NCBI RefSeq assembly: GCF_009674625.1
Contig: NZ_WKJQ01000001.1
Coordinates: forward strand, 992,001-1,056,000
Source of the DNA: Haloferax marinum
GTDB lineage: Archaea > Halobacteriota > Halobacteria > Halobacteriales > Haloferacaceae
Length of the DNA: 64,000 nucleotides
Direction of reading: 5' to 3'
Numbering within the stretch: the stretch's first letter is position 1; each line of letters starts with the position of its first letter. The notes under the pieces were generated by a model. The model saw only the letters and a program-made list of their open reading frames with translations, was not told where the DNA came from and searched no databases. Of this stretch, positions 1 through 9,403 are shown piece after piece. The translations under genes were made by a program, and so were the position numbers.

Positions 1-732
1 GGCGTGCCAGACGATGTACTCGTCGCGGTAGGAGTCGTGCGACGTGAGACAGATGATGGGTTCTTCGCCGTCTTCGGGGAACCCGTTTCGGTCGTTTACC
101 TCGATGTCGAAGGTGTTCACGCGGAGGTTCGCTTCGACCGACGTGGGGGCGACTTCCTGGTGTGGAATCTGAATCGTCCCGTCGTCGAGACGGCGTTCGG
201 GGACGCGGATGCCGTCTTTGATGTCTTTGTCGATGAGGAGACGGTTCGGAAAGAGAATGTCCGCCTCGTAGTGGTCGAACTCGTCACGAATCTGGCCGAC
301 GTCGCGCGGCGTGCGCGTGTAGATTCTCGTCAGTTCCTCCCCACGGATACTCTCGAATCCGGGTTCGGTCTTCGTGATGACGTCTTTGTCGAGGAGTTCG
401 TCGTCGAGGCTCTCGGTCGGTGCGTAGAAGTACGGTTCGAAGCCGAGGATTCGAACGTGTTCCGGGTCGTCGTCGGCCGTCCGGCCGAAGACGTGGAGGA
501 CGGGATATTCGTTCCGGCCGGCCCCCTCGATGGTGTAATCGACCTGCGTGACCGCAAGTTCGACCGTGCCATCTGGGTCGGGAAAGCGTACCTCGTCGGT
601 GTCGATGATATCGGAGATATACTGGTCGGCGTCGCCGGCGACGACTTCTGCGATGGCGGCCTCCTCGTCAGGCCGCTCGTCGCCCCCGCCGTCGGTGGGT
701 CCCCCGAAATCGCTCAAACCCGTCTGCGTCAT
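1..732 (-). CDS. polB: DNA polymerase B, N-terminal part (gene cut by window edge)
   Basis: Family B replicative DNA polymerase. Only the first 244 residues are present; the rest lies beyond the left edge. The protein opens with MTQTGLSDFGG and an acidic stretch. It then has the N-terminal domain (AVTQVDYTIEGAG, GFEPYFYAPTES) and the start of the 3'-5' exonuclease domain with the Exo I motif FDIEV at residues 208-212, which supplies the metal-binding Asp and Glu. The ATG at 732 gives the N-terminus I remember for Haloferax PolB. The gene is divergent from the small gene at 834. The palm and thumb domains cannot be judged here. Confidence 0.9.
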   Translation of the reverse strand, partial: MTQTGLSDFGGPTDGGGDERPDEEAAIAEVVAGDADQYISDIIDTDEVRFPDPDGTVELAVTQVDYTIEGAGRNEYPVLHVFGRTADDDPEHVRILGFEPYFYAPTESLDDELLDKDVITKTEPGFESIRGEELTRIYTRTPRDVGQIRDEFDHYEADILFPNRLLIDKDIKDGIRVPERRLDDGTIQIPHQEVAPTSVEANLRVNTFDIEVNDRNGFPEDGEEPIICLTSHDSYRDEYIVWHA

Positions 733-797
733 GCCACTCGCTTCGGTGGCGCGGCTAAAAACCCCGGCGTTTCTGCACCCCTCCGAACCACGGAAAG

Positions 798-807
798 ACA
801 TATACCA
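798..807 (+). promoter_or_regulatory. TATA-like element for the gene at 834
   Basis: An ACATATACCA stretch sits about 27-36 bases before the ATG at 834 in the 101-base gap between two divergent genes. This spacing fits a leaderless haloarchaeal transcript and decides the start in favour of 834 over an in-frame GTG at 822. Confidence 0.5.
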
Positions 808-833
808 GTGTGTGACATTCAGTGACACACGAT

Positions 834-1019
834 ATGACCGACCACGCAGCACCCGAACGGTGGGACGGCACGATCGACGGCGACGGACCGACTGGTCCGA
901 CTGGAGCCGAGACGATCGAATCCTACGATATCGACGGTGGCGTGGTGTTCTATGACGCGGAGAACCCACTTGCATGGGTCGAGGCGACCAAATCGATGCG
1001 CCTCGACGACTGCGCCTAA
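834..1019 (+). CDS. Small acidic haloarchaeal protein of unknown function
   Basis: A 61-residue soluble protein. Its C-terminal half (IESYDIDGGVVFYDAENPLAWVEA) is a segment I recognise from a small halophile-only family, probably the one called DUF7331, from memory. It has no signal peptide, membrane segment or metal-binding motif. It lies between polB (divergent) and two co-oriented halophile-specific genes, and this cluster next to polB and rad50/mre11 is conserved in Haloferax as I recall. The function is unknown. The start at 834 is preferred because of the TATA-like element upstream. Confidence 0.75.
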   Translation: MTDHAAPERWDGTIDGDGPTGPTGAETIESYDIDGGVVFYDAENPLAWVEATKSMRLDDCA

Positions 1020-1067
1020 CTCGACCGAAACGGTCTCTTTTTCTCGGCACGGTGTCTCGACGCGAGC

Positions 1068-1646
1068 GTGACGGACGACGAGCGACGCGAGGACGACACG
1101 GAGACGACAGAGTCGTCTCCCGAAAGCAGTCACCCTTCGGAGCGTCCCGCGCACGACGTGGCCTCCCGAGTCGACCCCGTGAAGCGATGGGGTGACCCGG
1201 AGACGCGGTGGGGGAATCCCGAGGTGGACCTCCCGAACGTCCCGCGAGTCGACATCCCCGGGCAATCGGGTGACGAGAGTCTAAAAGAGGAGTTCAGCGA
1301 CGACGCACAAGAGTTCACTGCCGACGTCGACCCCGAGCAGTCGCGCCTCTTTTGGGCCAGCGTCATCCTCACCAACATCGGTGTCGCTGCCGTCGCGCTC
1401 GGCCCGATGCTCATCTACTTCCGTGGCCAGACGCTCATCGGTCTCGGCGTGACACTCCTCGGTGTCGCTGCACTGGCTCGTGTCTACAAGACGTATCGGG
1501 AGTACCAGCAACGCGACTGGTCCGACGACGAAAACGACGGTGACGACGCTGAAAGCGGCGACACCAGAACCGACGGCAACGCAGGGAGCGACTCCAATTC
1601 CACCGCTGACTCCGACTCCAATTCCACCGCCGAGCGCAACCGCTAA
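1068..1646 (+). CDS. Haloarchaeal membrane protein with acidic tails
   Basis: 192 residues starting with GTG. The N-terminal about 100 residues are hydrophilic and very acidic, with a repeated pattern WGDPETRWGNPEVDLPNVP. Two membrane helices follow (about residues 97-117 and 121-140: LFWASVILTNIGVAAVALG and TLIGLGVTLLGVAALARVY). The tail is rich in Asp, Ser, Asn and Thr with a short duplicated unit (DSNSTADSDSNSTAE). The family is halophile-specific, probably DUF7322 from memory, and its function is unknown. It lies 48 bases after the preceding gene and 25 bases before the next, so the three are probably one transcription unit. Confidence 0.75.
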   Translation: MTDDERREDDTETTESSPESSHPSERPAHDVASRVDPVKRWGDPETRWGNPEVDLPNVPRVDIPGQSGDESLKEEFSDDAQEFTADVDPEQSRLFWASVILTNIGVAAVALGPMLIYFRGQTLIGLGVTLLGVAALARVYKTYREYQQRDWSDDENDGDDAESGDTRTDGNAGSDSNSTADSDSNSTAERNR

Positions 1647-1671
1647 CAGGCGGCGACGCCTCCGCCCCACC

Positions 1672-2109
1672 ATGCGTACCGTCCGCGGACCCGACGGCCG
1701 AACGTATCTGCTCGTCAAACGCTCCAGCGACAGCAGTCGCGTCCGCGACCCGAAGACCGGCGAGGAACGCTACCTCCCGAACGACGAACTCGAAGACGTC
1801 GGCGGTGAGTCACCACTCGAAACCGCAGCACGTGCCGTCCCCGAACCAGTCCGTCGAATCCTCGTCGCGACACCGACCGAGCGTGGACTCGGTCTGCTCG
1901 TCGATATGGTCGACCGTGGCCCGCTTCCAGTCGTGGACATCATGGGCGCGTACGACCTCTGCGAGAGCGACCTCCACGGCCTGCTGACCGAGTTCAAAAT
2001 CGCCGGCCTCATAGAAGAGACGACAATCTACGGCGAGCGAGGCTACGAGGCGACGACAGTCGCAAAAGAGGGAATCGAGCGATTGCGAGAGACGCAGTCC
2101 GAAACGTAA
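1672..2109 (+). CDS. Haloarchaeal protein with predicted winged-helix C-terminus
   Basis: 145-residue soluble protein. The N-terminus (MRTVRGPDGRTYLLVKRSSD) reads as a small beta domain that ends in RVRDPKTGEERYLPNDELE. The C-terminal half (GLLVDMVDRGPLPVVDIMGAYDLCESDLHGLLTEFK and so on) has the helix pattern of a winged helix-turn-helix and ends in a basic/acidic helix. I recall this as a halophile-only family (possibly DUF7346) conserved beside rad50. It is convergent with rad50, whose stop is 43 bases away. A role in DNA repair is only suggested by position. Confidence 0.7.
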   Translation: MRTVRGPDGRTYLLVKRSSDSSRVRDPKTGEERYLPNDELEDVGGESPLETAARAVPEPVRRILVATPTERGLGLLVDMVDRGPLPVVDIMGAYDLCESDLHGLLTEFKIAGLIEETTIYGERGYEATTVAKEGIERLRETQSET

Positions 2110-2147
2110 GCTCGGTCCGGAACGAAACATAAGCTCGGTCCGGAACG
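2107..2147. repeat. 18-base direct repeat spanning a stop codon
   Basis: TAAGCTCGGTCCGGAACG occurs twice at 2107-2124 and 2130-2147 with a 23-base period. The first copy includes the stop codon of the upstream gene. It fills the short gap between two convergent genes. Confidence 0.7.
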
Positions 2148-2152
2148 GACTC

Positions 2153-4831
2153 TCAGTCGTCCGCGAGGACGCTCGCGAGCTCCGGTGCGTCGGTTCGCTC
2201 GACTGTCGAGCGGTTCGTCGTCGGGTTCTTCTCGACGCGGACCAGGTCGTCTGCCGCGCCGACGAGTTCGTCGTCGTGACTGACGATGAGTATCTGTTTG
2301 ACGCCGCGAGACTCCATGTCTTCGACGAGGTCGACGAGTCGAGAGACGTGGCCGGTGTCGAGGAAGACGGTCGGTTCGTCGAGGATGAGTGGCGGCAGCG
2401 GTGCCGCCCCGTCGATACCTTCTGCGAGCAGTCGGTAGATTGCACACCGGAGACTGAGGTTGAACAGCGCGCGCTCGCCACCGGACAACTGTTCGGGTTC
2501 GAGGGCGGTGCCGTCCTTCTGGAAGACGGTGAGGCCGTACTCGCCGTCGAGACGGATGCGTGAGTAGGCGTCGTTCGCGTAGACGAGGTCGAACGTCTCG
2601 TTGAGCATTCGTTCGAGGACCTCGACGTTCCGCTGCCGGAGGTCTGCCCGAAGGTCGCCGTAGGTCGATTCGAGCGTCGAAACCTCCTCGTGGAGTGAGT
2701 CCAGCGCGTCGACCCGCGTCGCGAGTTCGTCTCGGCGCTCTCGGAGTTCGTCCAACCGTTCGAGGTCCGACTGGACACCACCGATTTGACTCTGGATATC
2801 GTCGCGTTGGTCCCGCAGGTCGGGGAGGACACCGTCTACCTGCTCGATGTACGTTTCGGCCTTCTGTTTGCTGTTCTTCGCCGATTCGACCGCCGATTCG
2901 TCGACGGCCTCGCGGAGTTCGTCCCGTCGATTCCGTCGGTCCACGAGATGTTCGCGTCGCTCACGGTTGACCTCGGCGAGCGTCTCGCGTTTCTCACGCA
3001 ATCGCTCGCGTTCGTCTCGCTTCTCGGCGCGAGTTTCGACCAGTGACTCGACGCGTCCGACACGCTCCCGACGGGTTTCGAGCGATTCGAGGTCCGCTTC
3101 GAGGCTGTCGACCCTCTCGGCCGCCTCGTCGGCACGTCCGGCCTGCGTCTCCGCCGCCTCTCGTTTCGCGGCCGCCTCGTCTTCGAGTTCAGCGGCAGCC
3201 TCGCGCTTCTCTTCGGCGGACTCACGGCGTGACTCGACCGTCGTCTCACGGTCTTCGATGCGTTCGTCGAGGTGAGAGAGCGTCTCCGAGAGCGAGTCAG
3301 CGCGGTTCTCGAACTTCACGAGACGCTCAGCCCTCTCGACCGCCGAATCGAGCGATTCGACCGTCGATTCGAGTTCGTCTCGGTCGGATACCAGCGACTC
3401 GACCTCTGCTTTTCTGTCACCGATAGCGTCGACGTGGGGTGACCCCTCGACGGGTTGGCCACACTCGGGACACTTGCCCGCGTCACGGAGTGTTTCGGCC
3501 TCTTCGAGTCGCTCCCGTGCGTTCTTGAGTTCCGTTTCGGTCTCCGCGAGTGATTCGCGGGCCTCGGAGCGGTCGCGCCGCCGTTCGTCGAGGAGGTCTG
3601 CGGCAGCGCCTCGGTCGACCGGGGCGTCGGCAAACTGTTCGTCGATGTCGGCGAGCGACGACTGGATGTCTCTCCGTTTCTCACGGAACGACTCGAGTTC
3701 CGTCGCCGCCTCCGTTGCAGTCGATTCGTCTGCGTCTGCAGCGTCTCGTTTTTCCTCGGCGCGGCCTTCGAGGTCAGTCGCCCGTTCTCTGAGACGTTCG
3801 GCCTGTGTCTCGAGGGCCTGTGCCTGCTGGCGTGCGTCGGACAACTCCTCTCGAATGGTGGACTCTCGCTCGTCGAACTCCGTCCGCCGTGCAGCGATTG
3901 CCGATTCCGTGGCGTCGTCGAAGTCGGTCTCCGCCAGCGCCGTCTCTATCTCGGTGGCGACGTCGTCGAGTTCGTCTTCGAGTTCGCGGATTCGCTCGGT
4001 GAGTTTGTCACGCTGTGCTTCGTCTTTCGCGACTTTCAACTGGACGTCTTCGATGGCCGATTCGACTTCTGCCAGTCGCTCGCGTTTTTCGGCGTGTTCG
4101 TCGAGCGTCGCCTGTGCGGCGTCGAGCGTCGACTTCGCCTTCTCGCGCTGAGACTCGTAGTTGGCTATCTTCTCGTCTTTTTCGGCGAGTTTGGACTCCA
4201 GTGCGTTGAGTCGCGCGTGGAGGGCTGCGTCTTCTTTCTGTTCGATTTGCGAGACGATGTCGTCGAGGACGCTCCGCTTGCTCGTCAGCACGTCTTCGAC
4301 CCCCAAGCGGGCGTTCCCGGCCCGTTCTCGGTACTCTTCGAGTTTCCCGAGTTGCAGGAGGTCGTCTATCATATCCTGTCGCTGGGACGGCGAGGCGTTG
4401 ATGAGTTTGTTGACCTCGCCTTGCTGGACGTACGCGCAGTTGACGAACGCCTCGGCGTCCATCCGGAGGAGCGAGGCGACGTGTCGGCGAACGTCGCGCG
4501 CGCCTTCGACAGTTCCGTCCGGGCCTTCGAGGACGCACTTCGCGGTGGTCGCGCGGTCACCCGAGATTCGAATCCGCCGTTCTATTCGATAGCTGCCACC
4601 GTCGTGGACGAACTCGAGTTCGATTTCGGCGTCTTCCTCGCCGGTCGTTACGACGTCTTCGAGCGTCCCACTGAGCGCCTTCGACCCGTAGAGCGCGAAG
4701 AAACACGCTTCGAGGAGTGAGGATTTTCCACTCCCGTTGACGCCGTGGATGACCGTCACCCCGTCGCGCAGGTCGAGGTCGGCGTCGTCGTACGGTTTGA
4801 AGTTCTTCAGCGAGACGTGCGTGAATCTCAT
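2153..4831 (-). CDS. rad50: DNA double-strand break repair ATPase Rad50
   Basis: SMC-like ATPase of the Mre11-Rad50 complex that tethers and processes DNA ends. 892 residues. Walker A is [12 protein letters not shown] near residue 35. Two long, acidic coiled coils follow, joined by a zinc hook ([12 protein letters not shown], CxxC) near residue 450. The C-terminal lobe carries the ABC signature [16 protein letters not shown] and Walker [12 protein letters not shown]. The ATG overlaps the mre11 stop by four bases, which implies translational coupling. In haloarchaea Mre11-Rad50 is reported to hold back homologous recombination so that repair can use other routes; this is family knowledge. Confidence 0.97.
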   Translation of the reverse strand: MRFTHVSLKNFKPYDDADLDLRDGVTVIHGVNGSGKSSLLEACFFALYGSKALSGTLEDVVTTGEEDAEIELEFVHDGGSYRIERRIRISGDRATTAKCVLEGPDGTVEGARDVRRHVASLLRMDAEAFVNCAYVQQGEVNKLINASPSQRQDMIDDLLQLGKLEEYRERAGNARLGVEDVLTSKRSVLDDIVSQIEQKEDAALHARLNALESKLAEKDEKIANYESQREKAKSTLDAAQATLDEHAEKRERLAEVESAIEDVQLKVAKDEAQRDKLTERIRELEDELDDVATEIETALAETDFDDATESAIAARRTEFDERESTIREELSDARQQAQALETQAERLRERATDLEGRAEEKRDAADADESTATEAATELESFREKRRDIQSSLADIDEQFADAPVDRGAAADLLDERRRDRSEARESLAETETELKNARERLEEAETLRDAGKCPECGQPVEGSPHVDAIGDRKAEVESLVSDRDELESTVESLDSAVERAERLVKFENRADSLSETLSHLDERIEDRETTVESRRESAEEKREAAAELEDEAAAKREAAETQAGRADEAAERVDSLEADLESLETRRERVGRVESLVETRAEKRDERERLREKRETLAEVNRERREHLVDRRNRRDELREAVDESAVESAKNSKQKAETYIEQVDGVLPDLRDQRDDIQSQIGGVQSDLERLDELRERRDELATRVDALDSLHEEVSTLESTYGDLRADLRQRNVEVLERMLNETFDLVYANDAYSRIRLDGEYGLTVFQKDGTALEPEQLSGGERALFNLSLRCAIYRLLAEGIDGAAPLPPLILDEPTVFLDTGHVSRLVDLVEDMESRGVKQILIVSHDDELVGAADDLVRVEKNPTTNRSTVERTDAPELASVLADD

Positions 4832-6219
4832 GCGAAATCACCCAGTGAGCTGTCTTTGGCCACCTGTGGTTCGGGGTCGTTCGGCGAGTCGTCGGTCGGT
4901 TCGTCATCCGGGTCGTCGGTCGGTTCGTCGTCCGAGTCGTCGGTCGGTTCGTCGTCCGGGTCGTCGGCCGGTTCTGCGGCCGATTCCGCCACCGTCTCCG
5001 ACTCGCTGGGCGAATCGTCACCGTCCCCCGTCTCGCCGTTCGCGGGTTCTGTCGTCGTCTCCGCCTCTCCCGCGACGTCACGCTCGGACTCGACGTCTTC
5101 GGCGGCGACGAACGCGTCCGGGTCGTCGTCGAGGAGCGAGGCGACGCGTTCACGAACCTCGTCGCGGACGTTCGAGTCCGCGACCTTACTCTCGCGAACG
5201 GTCTCGTCGACGTCGAGGGCGGCACCCGACAGGCCCATCTCGCGGACTCTGTCGCGGACCGCGTCGTCCGGGTCCGCGAACGAGACGTCGACACTGAGTT
5301 CCGATTCGGTGTCTATCTCGCGGCGGTCGTTGACGCGGGCGACGAGTGCGCCCTCTTCGACGGCGAACGACTCGACGGCCGCAGGAGTGACAGAGTCGCC
5401 CTCGCCGGTCAGGCCGACGATGACGACGGCGTCTTCGAGGTCGAACTCGCGGACGCGTTGTCGAACGCGCTCGATACCCTCGTCGCCCGAGAGGTCCACT
5501 TCGATGAAGCGGAACGGTCGGGTTTCGAGTGTGCGCCGCCGGATATCCACTTCTGACGAGTCGAACGAGACGATGTTGTACCCGCGTGGGTCGCGTTCAC
5601 TCGCGCTCGCGCGCTCGGTCGACCCACAGTAGGTGACCCACGTCCCGTCGAGGTCCACTTTGTCGGGGACGTGGTTGTCACCGAGGAGCATCGCGTCGAA
5701 CTCGACGTTCGACGCTTCGAGAACGGTCTCAGTCTCCCAGTCGGCGTGTGCGAAGGGCGTAAAGAGCCCGTGACCGACGAGGGCGGCACGCGACTGCTCG
5801 TGGGGAGTGAACTGGTAGTCGAGTTCGTCGCGGCGAGAGCGCGGGACGTGGTCGAGTCCGTAGAAGGCCACGTCGCCGAGGACGTACGGGTCGCTCCCGA
5901 GACGCGTCGCGAGGCCGAGGCGTTCGAAGAGGTCCAACCACTGTCCCCCACGCGTCGATTCGTGGTTCCCGACGATAGCGAGGAACGGAATCTCGGCGTC
6001 GTCGAGGCGGCGGAGCGCAGCGAGCGTCCCGAGGAGGTCTGGAAGTTCGGGGCGACGGTCGTGGTAGAGGTCGCCCGCGTGGACGACGGCGTCCACCTCC
6101 TCTGAAATCGCGTCCTCGACGACCTGTTCGAAGGCGTCGAGGAAGTCTTGACGGCGCTCCGGCGAGTGGTACTGCTGGTACCCGATATGGGTGTCGCCGG
6201 TGTGAATCACCCGTGTCAT
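4828..6219 (-). CDS. mre11: DNA repair exonuclease Mre11
   Basis: 463-residue calcineurin-like nuclease, partner of Rad50. The metallophosphoesterase motifs are in order: [10 protein letters not shown] (residues 8-17), [16 protein letters not shown], and GDNHVPD with a later CGSTERAS. A capping domain follows. The last about 110 residues are low complexity, with an eight-residue acidic unit (DDPDDEPT) repeated about four times, and end in [12 protein letters not shown], which is likely the Rad50-binding tail. The start overlaps the stop of the upstream gene (ATGA), so three genes are coupled in the order 6572, mre11, rad50. Confidence 0.95.
   Translation of the reverse strand: MTRVIHTGDTHIGYQQYHSPERRQDFLDAFEQVVEDAISEEVDAVVHAGDLYHDRRPELPDLLGTLAALRRLDDAEIPFLAIVGNHESTRGGQWLDLFERLGLATRLGSDPYVLGDVAFYGLDHVPRSRRDELDYQFTPHEQSRAALVGHGLFTPFAHADWETETVLEASNVEFDAMLLGDNHVPDKVDLDGTWVTYCGSTERASASERDPRGYNIVSFDSSEVDIRRRTLETRPFRFIEVDLSGDEGIERVRQRVREFDLEDAVVIVGLTGEGDSVTPAAVESFAVEEGALVARVNDRREIDTESELSVDVSFADPDDAVRDRVREMGLSGAALDVDETVRESKVADSNVRDEVRERVASLLDDDPDAFVAAEDVESERDVAGEAETTTEPANGETGDGDDSPSESETVAESAAEPADDPDDEPTDDSDDEPTDDPDDEPTDDSPNDPEPQVAKDSSLGDFA
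4884..4975. repeat. 24-base tandem repeat inside mre11
   Basis: About four copies of a 24-base unit read on the minus strand as DDPDDEPT or DDSDDEPT. It codes the acidic linker before the conserved Mre11 C-terminus, and single-base differences separate the copies. Repeats of this kind expand and contract readily. Confidence 0.75.
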
Positions 6220-6572
6220 CTATCCGGTGATTCGCCAGCGCCGCTGAAAACCGTTGTGCGACCGGAGTGAAAGTGGTCCCCGTCTCCGGGAGTCGACGGT
6301 GGCGCGTCAGCTATCGATTCGCGGAGCCGAGAGAGGTCCCGAAGCAGCCGCCGCCCGTCTCGCGCACAGGAGTGGTCGTCTCGAGACGCTGCACCGACTG
6401 CGCGACGGAGGGTCGCCTCACCGTCGTCGTCGAGAAACTGCGCGGCAGTGTCGAGGTCGGAGAAGGCGTCGCGTGCGTCGGCAATCGTCCGTTGGTAGCC
6501 CTGTCGCTCGGGGCCGTCGTCAGGGTAGGCGAGTGCGGTGAGCGCGCGGCCGACGGTTGCGGGGTCGGGCAT
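6216..6572 (-). CDS. Haloarchaeal protein of unknown function, first gene of mre11-rad50 unit
   Basis: 118 residues, all predicted helix: ATVGRALTALAYPDDGPERQ, then GYQRTIADARDAFSDLDTAA, then FLDDDGEATLRRAV, and an arginine-rich stretch LLRDLSRLRESIAD before a loose tail. It has no membrane segment and no recognised enzyme motif. The stop overlaps the mre11 start (ATGA), so the two are almost certainly translated from one message. I recall a halophile-only family here (possibly DUF7854). A helper or regulatory role for Mre11-Rad50 is a guess from coupling alone. Confidence 0.7.
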   Translation of the reverse strand: MPDPATVGRALTALAYPDDGPERQGYQRTIADARDAFSDLDTAAQFLDDDGEATLRRAVGAASRDDHSCARDGRRLLRDLSRLRESIADAPPSTPGDGDHFHSGRTTVFSGAGESPDR

Positions 6573-6597
6573 ACGCCGTCTGGCCGCGTCTTCGGAT

Positions 6598-6867
6598 TTA
6601 AACGTTGAGTGTGTAGAGACGCTTGCGCGCGTCGGAGAAGGAAAACCGAGAGTCGACTGCGCCTTCCTCTTCGAGACGAGAGAGCGCGTACCGGACGGTC
6701 CGTGGCGGGAGAAGCGACTCTTCTGCGATTTGGCTTTGGGTGAGCGTATCCTCGTAGTCGAGGACCTTCGCGACGAGTTTCGCGCTCGGGGGCATGTCAC
6801 GAACCGCTGCCCAACGGTCTTCAGAGGAGGGGTCTGCGTCTCGTTCGATTGCTTCCGTGGTGCTCAT
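6598..6867 (-). CDS. Winged-helix (MarR-like) transcription regulator
   Basis: 89-residue DNA-binding protein. After an acidic N-terminus it has a compact winged helix: SAKLVAKVLDYEDTLTQSQI, then the recognition helix LLPPRTVRYALSRLEEEGAV, then a wing (RFSFSDARKRLYTL). It is much shorter than bacterial MarR proteins and has no ligand domain. It sits at the head of the mre11-rad50 group and is divergent from panA across 172 AT-rich bases, so it could control either side or itself. The ATG at 6867 is the only sensible start. Confidence 0.8.
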   Translation of the reverse strand: MSTTEAIERDADPSSEDRWAAVRDMPPSAKLVAKVLDYEDTLTQSQIAEESLLPPRTVRYALSRLEEEGAVDSRFSFSDARKRLYTLNV

Positions 6868-7039
6868 CGTATCTGTACTCTTGGAATGCTATTAGATAAT
6901 ATTTGCTATCCATTATTATTACTTTCACGAATATGTGTGACGCACGTCAGACTCGTCATCTCGGTACACAGACGCTTCGTAGCCGGCGAATCCCTCAGAC
7001 ACCCGAAGCCTCTTATGAGCCTGCGTCCTATCCCGCCTG
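6868..7039. promoter_or_regulatory. Divergent promoter region between regulator and panA
   Basis: 172 bases. The middle (about 6885-6935) is AT-rich (ATTAGATAATATTTGC, CATTATTATTAC) and can serve the minus-strand regulator. CCTCTTATGAGC at 7007-7018 lies about 27 bases before the panA ATG at 7040, fitting a leaderless panA transcript. No clear palindrome was seen. Confidence 0.55.
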
Positions 7040-8257
7040 ATGACCGACACTGTGGACGACGTCGACCTACCGTACGACAAGGACTCGGCGTCGCAGCAGG
7101 AGAAGATCACCGCCCTTCAAGAGCGGCTCGAAGTTCTCGAAACGCAAAACGAGGAGATGCGCGACAAACTCCTCGACGCGAACGCAGAGAACAACAAGTA
7201 TCAGCAGAAGCTGGAGCGTCTCACCCACGAGAACAAGAAGCTCAAGCAATCGCCGCTCTTCGTTGCGACGGTTCAGGAAATCACCGACGAGGGGGTCATC
7301 ATCAAGCAGCATGGTAACAACCAAGAGGCCCTCACCGAGGTGACAGACGAGATGCGCGAGGAGTTAGAACCCGACGCGCGTGTCGCCGTGAACAACTCGC
7401 TGTCTATCGTCAAGCGACTCGACAAAGAGACTGACGTCCGGGCACGCGTCATGCAAGTCGAGCACAGCCCCGACGTGACGTACGAGGATATCGGCGGACT
7501 CGAAGAACAGATGCAAGAGGTCCGAGAGACCGTCGAGATGCCACTCGACCGTCCGGAGATGTTCGAGAAGGTGGGCATCGACCCGCCGTCGGGCGTCCTC
7601 CTCTACGGACCGCCGGGCACGGGGAAGACGATGCTCGCGAAGGCCGTCGCCAACCAGACGAACGCTTCGTTCATCAAGATGGCCGGGTCCGAACTGGTGC
7701 ACAAGTTCATCGGTGAGGGTGCGAAGCTCGTGCGTGACCTCTTCGAGGTTGCCCGCGAGAACGAACCTGCCGTCATCTTCATCGACGAAATCGACGCCAT
7801 CGCGTCGAAGCGTACTGATTCGAAGACCTCCGGCGACGCCGAGGTCCAGCGGACGATGATGCAACTCCTCGCAGAGATGGACGGCTTCGACGAACGCGGG
7901 AACATCCGCCTCATCGCGGCGACCAACCGCTTCGACATGCTCGACCCCGCGATTCTCCGCCCCGGCCGGTTCGACCGCCTCATCGAGGTGCCCCGGCCGA
8001 ACGAGGATGGCCGTGAGATCATCTTCAAGATCCACACCCGCAAGATGAACGTCTCCGACGACGTCGACTTCGCGGAACTGGCCGAACTCGCCGAAGACGC
8101 CTCTGGTGCCGACATCAAGGCAATCTGTACGGAAGCGGGGATGTTCGCCATCCGCGACGACCGCACGGAGATATTCATGCAGGACTTCGTAGACGCCTGG
8201 GAGAAGATTCAGAAAGAAGCAGAAGACACCACGGATATCTCGCGCGCGTTCGCCTAA
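7040..8257 (+). CDS. panA: Proteasome-activating nucleotidase PanA
   Basis: AAA ATPase that unfolds proteins for the 20S proteasome. 405 residues. The N-terminal coiled coil (about 15-75) pairs subunits. An OB-type domain follows. The AAA module has Walker A GPPGTGKT, Walker B IFIDEIDAI, and the arginine-finger region DPAILRPGRFDRLIEVPRP. The C-terminus ends ISRAFA, so the usual HbYX docking tail has Phe where Tyr is normal. Haloferax has two PAN proteins; this position fits PanA, from memory. Confidence 0.96.
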   Translation: MTDTVDDVDLPYDKDSASQQEKITALQERLEVLETQNEEMRDKLLDANAENNKYQQKLERLTHENKKLKQSPLFVATVQEITDEGVIIKQHGNNQEALTEVTDEMREELEPDARVAVNNSLSIVKRLDKETDVRARVMQVEHSPDVTYEDIGGLEEQMQEVRETVEMPLDRPEMFEKVGIDPPSGVLLYGPPGTGKTMLAKAVANQTNASFIKMAGSELVHKFIGEGAKLVRDLFEVARENEPAVIFIDEIDAIASKRTDSKTSGDAEVQRTMMQLLAEMDGFDERGNIRLIAATNRFDMLDPAILRPGRFDRLIEVPRPNEDGREIIFKIHTRKMNVSDDVDFAELAELAEDASGADIKAICTEAGMFAIRDDRTEIFMQDFVDAWEKIQKEAEDTTDISRAFA

Positions 8258-8320
8258 TTCGGCGACTCTCTCGCGAGTATTCGACCGCCCGTTATTTTCA
8301 GTGACCTGCGCTCGCAGTGG

Positions 8321-8455
8321 TTACGCCGCGAACGCGACGTACGGAAGGACGAAGAGGGCGACGAACATCGCACCGAGAATCAACCCGTAACCGGCGAACG
8401 TCGCTGCCGCAGTCAACCATGCTTCACGCCGTCCGGGGAGTTCGAACGCTGACAT
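8321..8455 (-). CDS. 44-residue single-helix membrane protein
   Basis: Short gene reading MSAFELPGRREAWLTAAATF and then one long hydrophobic helix (about residues 15-43) ending PYVAFAA. The helix, the acidic/basic N-terminus, the ATG at 8455 and the clean stop support a real gene. It is convergent with panA, 63 bases from the panA stop, and upstream of it lies another membrane-protein gene in the same direction. Function unknown. It resembles small one-helix proteins often seen in haloarchaeal genomes. Confidence 0.6.
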   Translation of the reverse strand: MSAFELPGRREAWLTAAATFAGYGLILGAMFVALFVLPYVAFAA

Positions 8456-8551
8456 ACGCTCCCCGTCACGGTCGTCGATGATAAATTGTGGGTCTCTGCG
8501 TGCGCGTCACGATGGGGCAGTTCCCAGAGACACGTCGGGTCACGCGGAGTC

Positions 8552-9232
8552 TCACACCGCGTCAGGCTCTGCGACAGGTGCCATCAGATACCCTCCGAAG
8601 CCGAGTGTCCACAGGAGGACTGGATACGCCACGTATCGCTCGACACCGCCTGCTCCGAGGAACATCAGTGGGTGAGTGACGCCGAGCAACCCGAGGGCGA
8701 TGAGACTCCCGAGCAGTAAGAGGACGAATCCCCCGATTGCGACAGAGAGGTACTTGAACGGTGTCTCTATCACCCGATACGCGACGACCGCCGAGACACC
8801 ACCCGCAAAGAAGGTGAGCAGTGCGGCGATACCGTGCATCGGTGCTTCGCTCCCGTCGAAGATTCCCACACCGAGGATGCCGATACCGAGCGCCCCGAGA
8901 GCGACGGTGACTGCACGGTCACGGAACGCCCTGCGGACGAAGTAGGTCGCTCCCAGAACCAAGAGGCCGGAGAGCGTCATCGTCGTGTTGAAGATCGTCG
9001 CCGATGGTTGGAGGATGATACTGTCCGGTGGTCTCGTCGCACCGAGGTCGCTTATCTCCTGTACGCCGGCGTTGTAGCCGGGGTAAAACGCTTCTGCGGT
9101 GATGATACCCATGAGCGCGACGAGTCCGAAGACGAAGAGTAACGCACCGGCGAGGAATCGGTCGCGGTGATACCCGTAGGCCACCGCCGTCTCGGTCGGT
9201 CGTCGTGTTTGTGTCTGTGTCGTACTTTCCAT
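8552..9232 (-). CDS. DUF998 family membrane protein
   Basis: 226 residues with about six membrane helices. The pattern near the start (AGALLFVFGLVALMGIITAEAFYPGYN) followed by ISDLGATR is typical of DUF998 proteins. Later segments include FNTTMTLSGLLVLGATYFV and HGIAALLTFFAGGVSAVVAYR. The family is widespread in archaea and bacteria and has no proven function; some members are linked to membrane or lipid processes. The ATG at 9232 is preferred over a longer frame because the extra residues look non-coding. It is divergent from nth across 171 bases. Confidence 0.8.
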   Translation of the reverse strand: MESTTQTQTRRPTETAVAYGYHRDRFLAGALLFVFGLVALMGIITAEAFYPGYNAGVQEISDLGATRPPDSIILQPSATIFNTTMTLSGLLVLGATYFVRRAFRDRAVTVALGALGIGILGVGIFDGSEAPMHGIAALLTFFAGGVSAVVAYRVIETPFKYLSVAIGGFVLLLLGSLIALGLLGVTHPLMFLGAGGVERYVAYPVLLWTLGFGGYLMAPVAEPDAV

Positions 9233-9403
9233 CGTTGTCACCAATCGTGAAGACGCACTGAAATGATATATCGACGGATGACGTATCTCGTGAATCGAGA
9301 ATCGAAGACGAGTGTTACACGGCCCGAGAAGCGGCGACACACGGCCCGCGAACGAGTCACCGCAACCCGAACGACTGAAACCGACTGGGTCGCACCCACA
9401 GAT

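Noticed and set aside
4-825. Open frame of 273 residues on the plus strand
   Set aside because: It is the shadow of polB. The minus strand shows clear PolB motifs such as FDIEV, and the plus reading has no known motif.
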